Notes under the pieces: model-generated | Databases searched by the model: none | What the model saw: only the letters and a program-made list of their open reading frames with translations | Told to the model about the DNA's origin: nothing | Made by a program: the position numbers and the translations under genes | Source: Steroidobacteraceae bacterium | GTDB lineage: Bacteria; Pseudomonadota; Gammaproteobacteria; Steroidobacterales; Steroidobacteraceae | DNA: 64,000 nucleotides | Assembly (NCBI GenBank): GCA_029266835.1 | Contig: JAQSWD010000006.1 | Location: 1-64,000 of the forward strand | Direction of reading: 5' to 3' | Shown: piece by piece, positions 21,534 to 32,791 of the stretch | Layout of the letters: every line of letters begins with the position of its first letter | Position numbering within the stretch: the stretch's first letter is position 1

Positions 21534-23033
21534 ATGAGCGCCGCACGCTACGTGCTCGCGCTCGACCAGGGCACTACCAGCTCGCGCAGTCTGTTGTTCG
21601 ACGCGGAAGGCCGCGTGGTCGCGCTGGCCCAGCGTGAGTTCGCGCAATATTTTCCACAGCCAGGCTGGGTCGAGCACGACGCGAACGAGATCTACGCCAC
21701 CCAGCGCGCGACCATGCTCGAGGTGTTGCGCAAAGCCGATGCCGGCCCACGCGACATCGCGGCGGTCGGCATCACCAACCAGCGCGAGACGACGATTCTC
21801 TGGGATCGCGCCACCGGCGAGCCCTTGGCCAATGCCATCGTCTGGCAGGATCGCCGCACCGCCGCCGCCTGCGACGCACTGCGAGCCGCAGGTCACGAGC
21901 CGGATGTTTCCCACCGCACCGGGCTGCTGTTCGACCCGTATTTCTCGGGCACCAAGCTGGCGTGGCTGCTCGATCATCTGCCGGGTGCGCGGGCGCGTGC
22001 CGAAAGAGGCGAACTCGCCTTCGGCACCATCGACAGCTGGTTGCTGTACAAACTCAGCGGGCATCGGCGTCACGTCACCGATGCGACCAACGCCAGCCGC
22101 ACGTTGTTCTACAACCTGCATACCGGGTCCTGGGACGACGAACTGCTGGCGCTCCTGGACGTGCCGCGCGCCTGCCTCCCGGAGATCGTCGATACCTGCC
22201 TGGACAACGCTTCGGCCATCAGCATCGATCTCGATGGCGTCAATCTACCGGTGACCGGCATCGCCGGCGATCAACAGGCGGCATTGTTCGGCCAGGGCTG
22301 CTGCCTGCCGGGCCTGGCGAAGAACACTTATGGCACGGGGTGCTTCGCGCTCACGTTCACGGGGGCGAAGCCGCGGTTCTCGCGGCACCGCCTGCTTACC
22401 ACGGTGGCCTCGCGGCGCGCGGGCACCAGCCAGTTCGCACTAGAAGGCGGCGTGTTCATGGGCGGCGCCACCGTGCAGTGGTTGCGCGATGGCTTGGGAA
22501 TCATCCAGCGCTCGGACGAAATCGAGGCGCTCGCGGCCAGCGTGCCCGACACCGGCGACGTCTACCTCGTGCCCGCGTTCGCCGGACTCGGCGCCCCGCA
22601 GTGGGACGCCAATGCGCGCGGCCTGCTGATCGGCCTCACGCGCGGCTCGACGCGCGCGCATGTCGCGCGCGCCGCGGTGGAGAGCATCGCTTTCCAGAGC
22701 GCGGACCTCATCGAGGCCATGCAACAGGATTGCCCCCAGCCGTTGACGGAGCTGCGAGTCGATGGCGGCGCGGCACGCAACAACCTGCTCCTGCAATTCC
22801 AGGCGGATCTGCTCGGCGTGCCGGTGCTGCGCCCGGTGAACACCGAGACCACGGCCTTCGGCGCCGCGGCGTTCGCAGGCCTCGGCGTGGGCTTCTGGCA
22901 GTCGCAGGAACAACTGGCGTCCCTCTGGCGGCTCGACCAGCGCTTCGAACCCCGGCTCTCGCGCGATCAGGTCGCCACCCGGCGCGCCCGCTGGCATCAG
23001 GCCATCGAGCGTTCGCGTGGCTGGGCCGGCTGA
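21534..23033 (+). CDS. glpK: Glycerol kinase
   Basis: [61 protein letters not shown]. Confidence 0.95.
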   Translation: MSAARYVLALDQGTTSSRSLLFDAEGRVVALAQREFAQYFPQPGWVEHDANEIYATQRATMLEVLRKADAGPRDIAAVGITNQRETTILWDRATGEPLANAIVWQDRRTAAACDALRAAGHEPDVSHRTGLLFDPYFSGTKLAWLLDHLPGARARAERGELAFGTIDSWLLYKLSGHRRHVTDATNASRTLFYNLHTGSWDDELLALLDVPRACLPEIVDTCLDNASAISIDLDGVNLPVTGIAGDQQAALFGQGCCLPGLAKNTYGTGCFALTFTGAKPRFSRHRLLTTVASRRAGTSQFALEGGVFMGGATVQWLRDGLGIIQRSDEIEALAASVPDTGDVYLVPAFAGLGAPQWDANARGLLIGLTRGSTRAHVARAAVESIAFQSADLIEAMQQDCPQPLTELRVDGGAARNNLLLQFQADLLGVPVLRPVNTETTAFGAAAFAGLGVGFWQSQEQLASLWRLDQRFEPRLSRDQVATRRARWHQAIERSRGWAG

Positions 23034-23062
23034 CTTTTCATCGTCGTGATAGACATCCGCGC

Positions 23063-23794
23063 ATGAAACTCCGCACGCGATGGTTGGCGGCCACAGGGGC
23101 GGTCCTGCTGCTGTACGGAGCATGGAAGTGGCATGACGACCGCGCCACGCGTTTCCTGGCGGCGGATACCGCGGCCTTCGTGGCAACCTTCGGCGCCCCG
23201 GCCGAGGCCGACTCGGCCGCCACGCGCGCCGAACTCGACGAACTACTGGCCCTGCAGGCCACACGCAGCGCGGAGGAGATGGCCGCGGCGCGCGCCGATC
23301 GCAAGACCGAGGTGCGGCGTTTCTATGGCGCGCTCGGCCTCGACGCCGGGAACCCGCCGCAATTGCCACGCGTGGAAAAATTGGCCGAACGGGTCGAGGA
23401 CGACGTGCGCATCTACGTGCGCGCGGTCAAGGAACACTTCCGGCGGTTGCGCCCCTACGAGATCGAGCCGCGGCTGAAACCCTGCATCGACAACGTGCGA
23501 GGCGACCTTTCCTATCCCAGCGGGCATTCAGCTTTCGGCTGGGCCATGGCCGGAATGCTTTCTGATCTCGTGCCCGAGAAACGCGCGGTCCTGGAAACGC
23601 GCGCTTCGTCGTTTGCGCGGCAACGCGCCGTGTGCGGCGTGCATTTTCCGAGTGATCTCGCGGCCGGCAGGCAGGCGGCTGAACGGGTATTGCTCGCGAT
23701 CCGGGCAACGCCGGAGTACAGAGCTGAATCGGCCGCGGCGGCGGCGGAATTGCGGGGCGTGCTGCGACTGGCTTCGCTGCCGCCCGGGGATTAG
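23063..23794 (+). CDS. PAP2-family (class A acid phosphatase-like) phosphatase
   Basis: Phosphatase motifs [39 protein letters not shown]-terminal hydrophobic segment. Confidence 0.88.
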   Translation: MKLRTRWLAATGAVLLLYGAWKWHDDRATRFLAADTAAFVATFGAPAEADSAATRAELDELLALQATRSAEEMAAARADRKTEVRRFYGALGLDAGNPPQLPRVEKLAERVEDDVRIYVRAVKEHFRRLRPYEIEPRLKPCIDNVRGDLSYPSGHSAFGWAMAGMLSDLVPEKRAVLETRASSFARQRAVCGVHFPSDLAAGRQAAERVLLAIRATPEYRAESAAAAAELRGVLRLASLPPGD

Positions 23795-24933
23795 CTGGGC
23801 TCGCTCGAAAAGAAGCGCTTCACGCCCTCGAAAAAGCTTTCGCCGCGCGGCGCGTGTTTCTTGCCGCCCTTGTGCACCGATTCCTCGAACTGGCGCAGAA
23901 GGTCCTTCTGCTCGCTGCTCAGATTCACCGGCGTCTCGACGACCACGGTGCAGAACAGATCGCCGCGGGCGCCACCGCGTACCGGCTTCACACCTTTGTC
24001 GCGCAATCTGAAGACACGGCCGGATTGCGTCTCCGACGGAATCTTCAGCGACACCGCGCCATCGAGCGTGGGCACTTCGACGCTGCCACCTAGCACCGCC
24101 GTGGCGAAACTCACGGGCACCTGGCAGGAAAGGTTCTCTCCATCGCGCTCGAATATCTCGTGCTCGCGCACGTGCACTTCGACATACAGATCGCCCGGCG
24201 GGCCGCCATTGCGCCCCGCCTCACCTTCGCCCGAAAGACGTATGCGATCACCGGTGTCCACGCCGGCGGGAATCTTCACTGCCAATCGCTTCGAGCGGCG
24301 CACGCGGCCCTGCCCGAGGCAGGAATCGCAGGGATTCTTGATGATGCTGCCCGTGCCGCGGCAATGCGGACAAGGCTGCTGCAACTGGAAGAAGCCCTGC
24401 GAAATGCGCACCTGGCCGGCGCCATTGCAGGTCTCGCAGGTGACGGGCTTGTGGCCCTTGGCCGCGCCGCTGCCCGCACAGGTGTCGCACTCCATGAGCT
24501 TGGCGACGTCGATCTCCGAGGAGTGACCGAACACCGCCTGCGCGAGGTCCAGTTCGAGCTCGTACTTGAGATCGGCGCCGCGAAACACCTGCCGGCCGCC
24601 GGCGCCACGGCGCCCACCACCGAAGATGTCGCCGAACATCTCGCCGAACATTTCCCCGAACGCATCCGCGCCCTGGAAACCGCCGCGGCCGCCGGCGTTA
24701 CGCTGAGCGTCGATGCCGGCATGCCCGTGCTGATCGTAAACGGCGCGCTTGTCGGCCTCGCAAAGAACTTCGTAGGCCTCCTTGGCCTCCTTGAACTTCT
24801 CTTCGGCCTCTTTATCACCCGGATTGCGGTCCGGGTGATATTTCATGGCCAACCGACGGTAAGCCTTCTTGATGTCGGCTTCGGTCGCGGTGCGGGGAAC
24901 GTCCAGCACCTTGTAATAGTCGCGCTTCGCCAT
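23791..24933 (-). CDS. dnaJ: Molecular chaperone DnaJ
   Basis: J domain with HPD ([27 protein letters not shown]), G/F region, four CxxCxGxG repeats. Confidence 0.98.
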   Translation of the reverse strand: MAKRDYYKVLDVPRTATEADIKKAYRRLAMKYHPDRNPGDKEAEEKFKEAKEAYEVLCEADKRAVYDQHGHAGIDAQRNAGGRGGFQGADAFGEMFGEMFGDIFGGGRRGAGGRQVFRGADLKYELELDLAQAVFGHSSEIDVAKLMECDTCAGSGAAKGHKPVTCETCNGAGQVRISQGFFQLQQPCPHCRGTGSIIKNPCDSCLGQGRVRRSKRLAVKIPAGVDTGDRIRLSGEGEAGRNGGPPGDLYVEVHVREHEIFERDGENLSCQVPVSFATAVLGGSVEVPTLDGAVSLKIPSETQSGRVFRLRDKGVKPVRGGARGDLFCTVVVETPVNLSSEQKDLLRQFEESVHKGGKKHAPRGESFFEGVKRFFSSEPS

Positions 24934-24963
24934 TCGGGCTCGTCCCCTCCCGAGGACTAACTA

Positions 24964-26907
24964 TCAGTCTTTCTTCTTGTCCTTGACTTCTTCGAACTCG
25001 GCGTCCACCGCGTCGTCGTTGCCCTTGCCGGACGAATCCGCCGCGCCTGCGGCGCCGCCAGCCGCGGCATCCGGCCCCGCACCACCACCCTGCGCGGCCT
25101 GGGCCTGCTGCATGATGGTGCCCGCGGCGCCGATCAGCGCTTCGAACTTCTTGTCGATGGCGGCCTTGTCGTCACCCTTGAGCGCGGTACGCAGATCCGA
25201 AATGGCGGATTCCACCTTGGCGCGTTCGGCGCCGTCCACCTTGTCGCCCAGGTCCTTGAGTGACTTCTCGACGGAGTGCACCACCTGCTCGGCGCGGTTA
25301 CGAGACTCCACGAGCTCCTTGATCTTCTTGTCTTCCTCGGCATGCGCCTCGGCGTCGGCCACCATGCGCTTGATCTCGTCCTCGGACAGACCCGAAGAAG
25401 CCTTGATGATGATCTTCTGTTCCTTGCCCGTGGTCTTCTCTTTCGCGGACACGTGCATGATGCCGTTGGCATCGATGTCGAACGTGACTTCGATCTGCGG
25501 CTGGCCGCGCGGCATCGGCGGGATGTCCGTGAGGTCGAACTTGCCCAGTGACTTGTTGTCGGCGGCGCGCGTGCGCTCGCCCTGCAACACGTGGATGGTC
25601 ACGGCCGGCTGGCTGTCCGAAGCCGTCGAGTAGACCTTGGTGGCCTTGGTCGGAATCGTCGTGTTCTTCTCGATGATCTTGTCGACCACCGCGCCTTCGG
25701 TCTCGATGCCCAGTGACAACGGCGTCACGTCGAGCAGCAGCACGTCCTTGACGTCGCCCGCGAGCACGCCCGCCTGGATCGCGGCGCCGACAGCGACCGC
25801 TTCATCCGGGTTCACGTCCTTGCGCGGCTCCTTGCCGAAGAACTCCTTCACGTACTTTTGCACCAGCGGCATGCGCGTCTGGCCACCGACGAGGATGACC
25901 TCGGCGATGTCCTGTGTGCCCACGCCGGCATCCTTGAGGGCCGTGCGACAGGGCTCGATGGTGCGCTTGACCAGCTCTTCCACCAGCGACTCGAGTTTTG
26001 CGCGAGTCATCTTGATGTTGAGATGCTTGGGACCGGACGCGTCCGCCGTGATGTACGGCAGGTTCACGTCGGTCTGCTGGCTCGACGACAGCTCGATCTT
26101 GGTCTTCTCCGCGGCTTCCTTGAGGCGCTGCACGGCCAGGGGATCCTTGCGCACGTCGACGCCGGACTCCTTCAGGAATTCATCCGCGAGGAAGTTGATG
26201 ACGCGGTTGTCGAAGTCCTCGCCACCCAGGAAGGTGTCGCCGTTCGTGGAAAGCACTTCAAACTGGCGCTCGCCGTCGATCTCGGCGATCTCGATGACCG
26301 ACACGTCGAAGGTGCCGCCGCCGAGGTCGTACACCACGATCTTGCGGTCCTTCCCAGCCTTGTCGAGGCCGTAGGCCAGCGCGGCCGCGGTGGGTTCATT
26401 GATGATGCGCTTCACTTCGAGGCCCGCGATGCGGCCGGCGTCCTTGGTTGCCTGGCGCTGCGAGTCATTGAAGTAAGCAGGCACGGTGATGACGGCCTCG
26501 GTTACTTCTTCACCGAGGAAATCTTCCGCCGTCTTCTTCATCTTCATGAGCACGCGCGCCGAGACTTCCGGCGGCGCCATTTTCTTGCCCTGGGCTTCCA
26601 CCCAGGCGTCGCCGTTGTCGGCCTTGGCGATCTTGTAGGACACCATGTTGATGTCCTTCTGCACGACAGCGTCGTCGAAGCGACGGCCGATGAGGCGCTT
26701 CACCGCGAACAAGGTGTTCTGCGGGTTGGTCACTGCCTGGCGCTTGGCCGATTGCCCGACCAGCACTTCGTTGTCCTTGGTGAACGCGACGATGGACGGC
26801 GTGGTGCGATCACCCTCGCTGTTCTCGATGACGCGCGGCTTGCCGCTTTCCATGATCGCGACGCAGGAATTGGTGGTTCCCAGATCGATGCCGATTACCT
26901 TGCCCAT
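24964..26907 (-). CDS. dnaK: Molecular chaperone DnaK
   Basis: [42 protein letters not shown] to [14 protein letters not shown]. Confidence 0.99.
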   Translation of the reverse strand: MGKVIGIDLGTTNSCVAIMESGKPRVIENSEGDRTTPSIVAFTKDNEVLVGQSAKRQAVTNPQNTLFAVKRLIGRRFDDAVVQKDINMVSYKIAKADNGDAWVEAQGKKMAPPEVSARVLMKMKKTAEDFLGEEVTEAVITVPAYFNDSQRQATKDAGRIAGLEVKRIINEPTAAALAYGLDKAGKDRKIVVYDLGGGTFDVSVIEIAEIDGERQFEVLSTNGDTFLGGEDFDNRVINFLADEFLKESGVDVRKDPLAVQRLKEAAEKTKIELSSSQQTDVNLPYITADASGPKHLNIKMTRAKLESLVEELVKRTIEPCRTALKDAGVGTQDIAEVILVGGQTRMPLVQKYVKEFFGKEPRKDVNPDEAVAVGAAIQAGVLAGDVKDVLLLDVTPLSLGIETEGAVVDKIIEKNTTIPTKATKVYSTASDSQPAVTIHVLQGERTRAADNKSLGKFDLTDIPPMPRGQPQIEVTFDIDANGIMHVSAKEKTTGKEQKIIIKASSGLSEDEIKRMVADAEAHAEEDKKIKELVESRNRAEQVVHSVEKSLKDLGDKVDGAERAKVESAISDLRTALKGDDKAAIDKKFEALIGAAGTIMQQAQAAQGGGAGPDAAAGGAAGAADSSGKGNDDAVDAEFEEVKDKKKD

Positions 26908-26952
26908 ATCAGACTCCACTCACTCTTTTTGGGTATTGACCCACGTGCCCCC

Positions 26953-26981
26953 TTTCTGGAGCCCGGGTCTTTTGTTTCAAG
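26953..26981 (-). promoter_or_regulatory. Candidate sigma-32 (RpoH)-type promoter upstream of dnaK
   Basis: Minus strand CTTGAAA (26975-26981), 13 nt, CTCCAGAAA (26953-26961), compared with CTTGAAA-N11-16-CCCCATnT. Confidence 0.45.
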
Positions 26982-27001
26982 CGGGAATTCTTCCCTGTTT
27001 G

Positions 27002-27550
27002 CTATTTTGCGGCCGACACGACCACGCGCGCCGGGCGCAACAATCTCCCGTTCAACTGATAGCCGCGTTGGATCACGGTCAGCACGGTATCCGGCGGCGC
27101 ATCGCTGGGCTGCGTCATCATGGCTTCGTGCAGCTCGGGGTTGAATGCCTGCCCTTCCGGATTGATTTCTTCGATCTGGGCTTTCTCGAAGGCCTTCGCC
27201 AGCAGCCGCAGTGTCGCGCTTTGCCCTTCGACGAGGGCCGCCACGTCGCCCTTGGCTGAATTCTGGATGCCCAGCTCGAGGGAGTCCTTCACGCCGATGA
27301 GGTCCTGCGCGAATTTCTCGACGGCGAATTGCCGCGCGCTCTCCAGATCCTTGGCGCCGCGCTTACGCACGTTGTCCACGTCGGCCAGCGCGCGGAGGTA
27401 CTGCTCCCAGTGATTCTTCGCGCGCTCTTCGGCGCCAGCGAGCTCGGTCTTCAGCCTTTCCATTTCCACCAGCTGCACGGCGGTTTCAGGCAGCACTTCT
27501 GTTTTTTCGTCCGATGTCGCGGGAGCGGATGCATTGGTCGGGTCAGCCAT
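27002..27550 (-). CDS. grpE: Nucleotide exchange factor GrpE
   Basis: ENHWEQYLRALADVDNVRKRGAKDLESARQFAVEKFAQDLIGVKDSLELG, VIQRGYQLNGRLLRPARVVVS. Confidence 0.95.
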   Translation of the reverse strand: MADPTNASAPATSDEKTEVLPETAVQLVEMERLKTELAGAEERAKNHWEQYLRALADVDNVRKRGAKDLESARQFAVEKFAQDLIGVKDSLELGIQNSAKGDVAALVEGQSATLRLLAKAFEKAQIEEINPEGQAFNPELHEAMMTQPSDAPPDTVLTVIQRGYQLNGRLLRPARVVVSAAK

Positions 27551-27605
27551 CAAAGACCTCAATAAAATCAGCTAGTTATGCTTTATCTGCACGAACCGAG
27601 TCGGC

Positions 27606-27634
27606 ATTGTGGGGGCAACGCGCAGTTAATCAAG
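27606..27634 (-). promoter_or_regulatory. Candidate sigma-32 (RpoH)-type promoter upstream of grpE
   Basis: Minus strand CTTGATT (27628-27634), 12 nt, CCCCCACAAT (27606-27615). Confidence 0.5.
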
Positions 27635-27711
27635 TGCGTCGTTGTCGGCTGCCGCGATGAACAGGCGCAGTGTGGCGCGCTCCCGCCCTGGTCTTGGCCG
27701 CCGGAAGCGCG

Positions 27712-28770
27712 TCAACGGCGTGCGAGAGCGGCGCCGAGAATCTTCGCGGTCACGTCGACGATGGGAATCACGCGTTCGTACGCCATGCGCGTGGGCCCGA
27801 TCACGCCGATGACGCCCACCACTTCGTTGTCCGCGCTGTACGGCGCAGTCACCATGCTGACGTCGTCGAGGATGCGGTAGCCGGATTCCTGGCCGATGAA
27901 AATCTGCACGCCTTCGGCGCGCAGGCTGTGGTCCAGCAGGTTCAGGATGTCGCGTTTCTCGTTGAAGGCTTCGAACAGGCGGCGCAGCTTGTCCACCGAC
28001 GACAATTCGCCCGCGCCCATCAGATTGGTTTCGCCCGCGATCACGTATTCCATGCGCGGGTCTTCAGGTTTGAACACGTGCTCCGCCACGTTGATGGCGT
28101 CCTTCATCATCGAGTTCATGTTTTCGCGCGCTTCGTGCATCTCGCGCAGGATGTCGGCGCGCACCTGCGCCAGCGTCTTTCCGCGGCAGCGCTCGGTGAG
28201 GAAGTTGGCGGCGCGGCGCAACTCGTCCGCGGAGTGATATCGCTCCAGCTGGATGATGCGGTTCTGCACTTCCCGGTCGTTGAAGACCAGGATGACCAGC
28301 ACGCGGTTGTCGGAAAGCCCGACGAACTCCACCTGCGTGATCGACGCCATCTGTGCGCGCGGCAAGGTCACCACGCCCGCCAGGCGCGTGAAGTTCGACA
28401 ACAGCTGTGAAGCGGCGGCGACCAGCGCCTTCGAGTCGTCGCGCGCGGCATCGAGCTGGCGGCGCAGTTCGGCGACCGCGGGATCGTCCTCGGTGGGAGG
28501 CCGCGACTTCAGCAGTGAATCGACGAAGAAGCGATAACCCTTGTCGGTGGGAACGCGCCCGGCCGAGGTATGCGGCGAGCTGACGAACCCCAGCGACTCG
28601 AGGTCCGCGACGATGTTCCGGATGGTGGCGGAGGACAGGGACAACCCCGACTCGCGGGACAAGGATCTCGACCCCACCGGCTGGCCGTCACGGATGTAAC
28701 TGCCCACCAGGACACGGAGCAGCAGCTGTTCGCGTTCGGAAAGTACGTCGTCGGAAGTCTCGTTCGCCAC
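27712..28770 (-). CDS. hrcA: Heat-inducible transcriptional repressor HrcA
   Basis: LSEREQLLLRVLVGSYIRDGQPVGSRSLSRESGLSLSSATIRNIVADLESLGFVSSPHTSAGRVPTDKGYRFFVDSLL. Confidence 0.97.
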   Translation of the reverse strand: MANETSDDVLSEREQLLLRVLVGSYIRDGQPVGSRSLSRESGLSLSSATIRNIVADLESLGFVSSPHTSAGRVPTDKGYRFFVDSLLKSRPPTEDDPAVAELRRQLDAARDDSKALVAAASQLLSNFTRLAGVVTLPRAQMASITQVEFVGLSDNRVLVILVFNDREVQNRIIQLERYHSADELRRAANFLTERCRGKTLAQVRADILREMHEARENMNSMMKDAINVAEHVFKPEDPRMEYVIAGETNLMGAGELSSVDKLRRLFEAFNEKRDILNLLDHSLRAEGVQIFIGQESGYRILDDVSMVTAPYSADNEVVGVIGVIGPTRMAYERVIPIVDVTAKILGAALARR

Positions 28771-28888
28771 GGGTCAAAACCTACTTTGCGGTCATCGGAC
28801 CGTCAAGAAAGCGGCCAAGGCCCCAATGGCCGGTTTTCGATGTGATTCAGTGCATTGGCCCCCTGAGGGGCATCTGTTACAAAGCAGC

Positions 28889-29797
28889 ATGGCACTACCG
28901 GCGCAAGCTTGCGCGCTAATAGGCCGATTCAGCGATCCACGCGTCGCGGAATCCGCGTTGACATTGCTCCCCCACCTGAAGAAACGTGGGGTGCAGGCGC
29001 TTTTGCCCACGCCCGATCCATCGAACGAAAACTCGCTCGATGCCGCCGCCGACCTGGCGATCCGTGTGCCGGAATCGGAAATCGCCGAACGTGCGGACCT
29101 GGTCATCGCCATCGGCGGCGACGGCACTCTGCTGTATGCCGCGCGGCTGGTCGCGCATCGCGGCGTTCCGCTCATCGGCATCAACCGCGGCCGCCTGGGT
29201 TTTCTCACCGACGTGCTGCCCCAGGACATGCTGACATCCGTCGATGCCGCGCTCGAAGGGCGTTGCGAGCGCGACGAACGTGCGCTGCTCGAAGCGCGCA
29301 TCGTCAATGGCAAGGGACTGGTCGCCCGGGCTCTGGCGCTGAACGACGTGGTACTGCAGAAGTGGCAGACCGGGCGCATGCTCGATTTCGAAACCTGGAT
29401 CGACGGTGTGTACGTCAATTCGCACGGCGGTGACGGGCTCATCGTCGCGACGTCCACCGGCTCGACCGCGTACGCGCTGTCCTGCGGCGGCCCCATCCTT
29501 TCGCCGCATCTCGATGCGCTGGTGCTCGCGCCCATCTGCCCGCACACGTTGTCCGATCGACCCATCGTGGTTTCGGGCCGCTCGGTGATCTCGGTCAAAC
29601 TCATCGATCGTCCCGATACGCAGGCGCAGGTCACCTGCGACGGCGTGCCGCTGGGCGACCTCGCTCCGGGCACTACGCTCGAGATCCATCCGACGCAGCA
29701 GACGATCACGCTGCTGCATCCGAACAAGTTCGAGTATTACCGCCTGCTGCGCTCCAAGCTCCACTGGGGTCGCGGCGGCTTCGACACCTCCGAGTGA
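28889..29797 (+). CDS. nadK: NAD(+) kinase
   Basis: LVIAIGGDGTLLYAAR, GINRGRLGFLTDV, HGGDGLIVATSTGSTAYALSCGGPI. Confidence 0.95.
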   Translation: MALPAQACALIGRFSDPRVAESALTLLPHLKKRGVQALLPTPDPSNENSLDAAADLAIRVPESEIAERADLVIAIGGDGTLLYAARLVAHRGVPLIGINRGRLGFLTDVLPQDMLTSVDAALEGRCERDERALLEARIVNGKGLVARALALNDVVLQKWQTGRMLDFETWIDGVYVNSHGGDGLIVATSTGSTAYALSCGGPILSPHLDALVLAPICPHTLSDRPIVVSGRSVISVKLIDRPDTQAQVTCDGVPLGDLAPGTTLEIHPTQQTITLLHPNKFEYYRLLRSKLHWGRGGFDTSE

Positions 29798-29816
29798 GTG
29801 CCCGTCAGGGAAAACC

Positions 29817-31526
29817 ATGCTGACCCACCTGCAGATTCGAGACTTCGCCATCATCGACCTGGTCGAACTGGAAGTTCGCGCCGGGCTCACCGTGCTCACA
29901 GGCGAAACCGGCGCCGGAAAATCCATCATCGTGGACGCGCTGGCCCTGCTGGCCGGCGGCAAGGGTGGCGCCGAAGTCGTCCGCGCAGGCACGGAGCGCG
30001 CCGAACTGTCGGCCACGTTCGACATCAGCAAGAGCGGCGCGGCGCTGCGCGACCTGCTGAAAGATCAATCAGTGGATGCGGAAGGCGAACTTACCGTGCG
30101 CCGGGTCATAGCCGCGGATGGCCGCTCGCGCGGGTATCTCAACGGCGTGTCGGTACCACTGCAGCTGCTGCGCGACGTGGGCGGGCTTATTGTTGACATC
30201 CACGGGCAACACGAATTCCAGTCGCTGACGCGACCGAGCGCGCAGCGCGAGTTGCTCGACGATTTCGGCAAGAACCTCGAACTCGCGGACAAGGTGCGCG
30301 AGGCACACAAGACGTGGATTGGCCTGGTGAACCGCACGGCCGAACTCGAGGGCAAGGCCCGCGACCGGGATTCGCGCATCGAGATGCTTCGCCACCAGGT
30401 CGGCGAACTCAAGGCGCTCGATCTCAAGGAAGGCGAAGTTGCGGCGCTGACCGAGGAACGAACACGGCATTCCAACCGCGGGCGTCTCGCCGAGGCGGCG
30501 CAGGCTGCCGTGGGTCTGCTCTACGATTCCGATGAAGGCAATGCACACGCGACGGCATCACGCGCGCTGGCCGGGATCAAGACGCTGTCCGGCGTGGATC
30601 AGCGATTGGCCAAGGTCATCCCGATGGTGGACGAAGCCACCATCCAGATCCGCGAGGCGGCACGCGAGTTGTCGCGATATCTGGAGTCGCTGGACATCGA
30701 TCCCGCACGCCAGGAAGAAGTGGAACGCAGGCTGGCGGCCATCGAAGAGCTGGGACGCAAGCATCGCGTGCAGACGCACGAGCTGCCCGGCAGAGGTACT
30801 GCGCTCGAAAAGGAACTGGCCGAGCTCGAGAGCGCCGACAACAACCTCAACTCGCTCCGCAAGCAGCAGGTCGAGGCGCTCGAGGCCTATCGCAAACTGG
30901 CCACCCAGCTATCGCTGGATCGTCAGGCCGCCGCGAAATCCCTGTCCAAGGACATATCCAATCGCATGCAGGTGCTGGGCATGGCGGGCGGTCGATTTCT
31001 CATCGATCTGAGCCAGCCGAACGTTGAGCCTGCCGCGCATGGTCTCGACGCCGTGGAATTTCGCGTAACGGCCAACCAGGGCCAGCCTCTTCGGCCGCTG
31101 GCGAAAGTGGCCTCGGGCGGTGAGCTTTCACGACTGTCACTGGCGGTGCAGGTGGCCTGCTCCGCCAAGGACGCGCGCTGCATGGTGTTCGACGAGGTGG
31201 ACTCCGGCGTCGGTGGCGCGGTGGCCGAGATCGTTGGCCGCGAACTCAAGGCGTTGGGTTTCTCGGGCCAGGTACTGTGCGTCACGCATCTGCCGCAAGT
31301 GGCCAGCCAGGGGCATCACCATCTGCGTGTGGCCAAGCTCACCGACGGCAAGACCACGCGCACCACCATTTCCGAGCTCACGATGGATGAACGCGCGGAG
31401 GAACTGGCGCGCATGCTGGGCGGCATGGAAGTGACGGGTAAGGCGCGCGAACACGCGCGCGAGATGCTGAACATGGCCGGCGGCCCGGAACAGAAAGGAC
31501 GCAGCGCCGGAAAGCGCAAGGCCTGA
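29817..31526 (+). CDS. recN: DNA repair protein RecN
   Basis: MLTHLQIRDFAIIDLVELEVRAGLTVLTGETGAGKSIIVDAL, LAKVASGGELSRLSLAVQV, FDEVDSGVGG. Confidence 0.96.
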   Translation: MLTHLQIRDFAIIDLVELEVRAGLTVLTGETGAGKSIIVDALALLAGGKGGAEVVRAGTERAELSATFDISKSGAALRDLLKDQSVDAEGELTVRRVIAADGRSRGYLNGVSVPLQLLRDVGGLIVDIHGQHEFQSLTRPSAQRELLDDFGKNLELADKVREAHKTWIGLVNRTAELEGKARDRDSRIEMLRHQVGELKALDLKEGEVAALTEERTRHSNRGRLAEAAQAAVGLLYDSDEGNAHATASRALAGIKTLSGVDQRLAKVIPMVDEATIQIREAARELSRYLESLDIDPARQEEVERRLAAIEELGRKHRVQTHELPGRGTALEKELAELESADNNLNSLRKQQVEALEAYRKLATQLSLDRQAAAKSLSKDISNRMQVLGMAGGRFLIDLSQPNVEPAAHGLDAVEFRVTANQGQPLRPLAKVASGGELSRLSLAVQVACSAKDARCMVFDEVDSGVGGAVAEIVGRELKALGFSGQVLCVTHLPQVASQGHHHLRVAKLTDGKTTRTTISELTMDERAEELARMLGGMEVTGKAREHAREMLNMAGGPEQKGRSAGKRKA

Positions 31527-31537
31527 CGGCCTCGCTG

Positions 31538-31987
31538 TCAGCTGTTCTTGCCCGAACTCTGCGGGCCCTTGGACGAGGGGCAGCCCGGCTTCTTGCAATG
31601 GCCGTACAGCGTCATGGCGTGGTCGCGTAACTCGTAGCCCAGACGTTTGGCGATCTCTTCCTGGCGCTCTTCGATTTCCTCGTCGATGAACTCTTCGACG
31701 CGGCCGCAGTCCAGACACACGATATGGTCATGGTGCGTACCCTGGTTCAGCTCGAAAACCGCCATGCCGTCTTCGAAATGATGACGCGACACCAGGCCCG
31801 CGGCCTGGAACTGCGTGAGCACGCGATACACGGTGGCCAGGCCGATGTCCTCATTGGACTCGATCAGCCGCTTGTAGATGCCCTCGGCCGACATGTGGCG
31901 GGTGGGGCTGCCCTCGAGGATCTCGAGGATTTTGAGCCGCGGGCCCGTCACCTTCAGGCCGGCCTTGCGCAGGTCTTTGCTTTCCAA
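31538..31987 (-). CDS. fur: Ferric uptake regulator
   Basis: ESKDLRKAGLKVTGPRLKILEILE, HHDHIVCLDCGRVEEF; probable TTG start with upstream AGGAGA. Confidence 0.93.
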   Translation of the reverse strand: MESKDLRKAGLKVTGPRLKILEILEGSPTRHMSAEGIYKRLIESNEDIGLATVYRVLTQFQAAGLVSRHHFEDGMAVFELNQGTHHDHIVCLDCGRVEEFIDEEIEERQEEIAKRLGYELRDHAMTLYGHCKKPGCPSSKGPQSSGKNS

Positions 31988-32028
31988 GCCAACAGTCTCC
32001 TGAAAACGTTCGGGTATGATGCGCCACC

Positions 32029-32568
32029 ATGAAACGCCTTGCATTATCAACGATCCTGCTCGCCAGTGCGCTGCTCGCCGCCGGCTGCGTCTACAAAATG
32101 AACATTCAGCAGGGTAACTACCTGGTGGCCGATTCGGTCGCGCAGCTCAAAGAAGGCATGACGCGCAGCCAGGTGCGCTTCCTGCTGGGCACCCCGATGG
32201 TGCCGGATGCATTCGATGACAGCCGCTGGGACTATTACTACTTCTTCAGTTCCCGCCAGATCAAAGAACCGCTGAAGCGCCGCCTGACTGTCTACTTCCA
32301 GGAGGAGAAGGTGCAGCGCATCGAGAATCTCGGCGTCCCCACCCAGGCGGATCTGGCCCAGATCGAAGCCGACCTTCAGAAAGCCATTGCTGAAACCAGG
32401 AAGAACCGGCGCAAGCCCAGCCTGTGGCAGCGCATGACGGGCCGCGGAGGCGACGCGAACGAATCCGGAACTAGCGAACCGGCTTCCGAAGCCGAGAAGG
32501 CACCGGATCCCCTGCCGCCTTCCCAGCCGCTGCCCGAGCCCGCCGGGACACCTTCGGGTCCGACCTGA
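32029..32568 (+). CDS. bamE: Outer membrane assembly lipoprotein BamE
   Basis: Lipobox LLAAGCVYK; GMTRSQVRFLLGTPMVPDAFDDSRWDYYYFF; divergent from fur. Confidence 0.93.
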   Translation: MKRLALSTILLASALLAAGCVYKMNIQQGNYLVADSVAQLKEGMTRSQVRFLLGTPMVPDAFDDSRWDYYYFFSSRQIKEPLKRRLTVYFQEEKVQRIENLGVPTQADLAQIEADLQKAIAETRKNRRKPSLWQRMTGRGGDANESGTSEPASEAEKAPDPLPPSQPLPEPAGTPSGPT

Positions 32569-32791
32569 GCGCGCGATAGATCTCGATGCGGTCGCCGTCG
32601 CGTGGCAACGCGGCGCGGCCGCAGGGTTCTCCGAAAATTCCGACATCCGCGGAGTCCCAGGGAATGTCCTGCCCAGCGGCTTGGGCGCGCGCGAGCCGCA
32701 ACGCATCTTCCACCGTCCCCTGCTCCGGCAGATGCACCTGCCAGGTCCACTGGCGCTCGGGCAGGGCGAACGACACCTGGCAGCGTTTCAT
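32471..32791 (-). CDS. RnfH-family ubiquitin-like protein
   Basis: [49 protein letters not shown]; adjacent to the ratA-like gene. Confidence 0.85.
   Translation of the reverse strand: MKRCQVSFALPERQWTWQVHLPEQGTVEDALRLARAQAAGQDIPWDSADVGIFGEPCGRAALPRDGDRIEIYRALRSDPKVSRRARAAAGKAAGDPVPSRLRKPVR

Noticed and set aside
19632-22121. 829-aa minus-strand ORF spanning dapB and the antisense of Gfo/Idh and glpK
   Set aside because: Only the last roughly 271 aa are DapB; the rest is low-complexity antisense reading of two real plus-strand genes in high-GC DNA.
21962-23794. 610-aa plus-strand ORF fused to the PAP2 phosphatase
   Set aside because: The upstream half is an alternate frame of glpK; the phosphatase has its own ATG at 23063.
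28858-28872. GGCCCCCTGAGGGGC hairpin between hrcA and nadK
   Set aside because: Short GC-rich dyad between divergent genes without T-tract or spacing suggesting function; expected by chance at this GC content.
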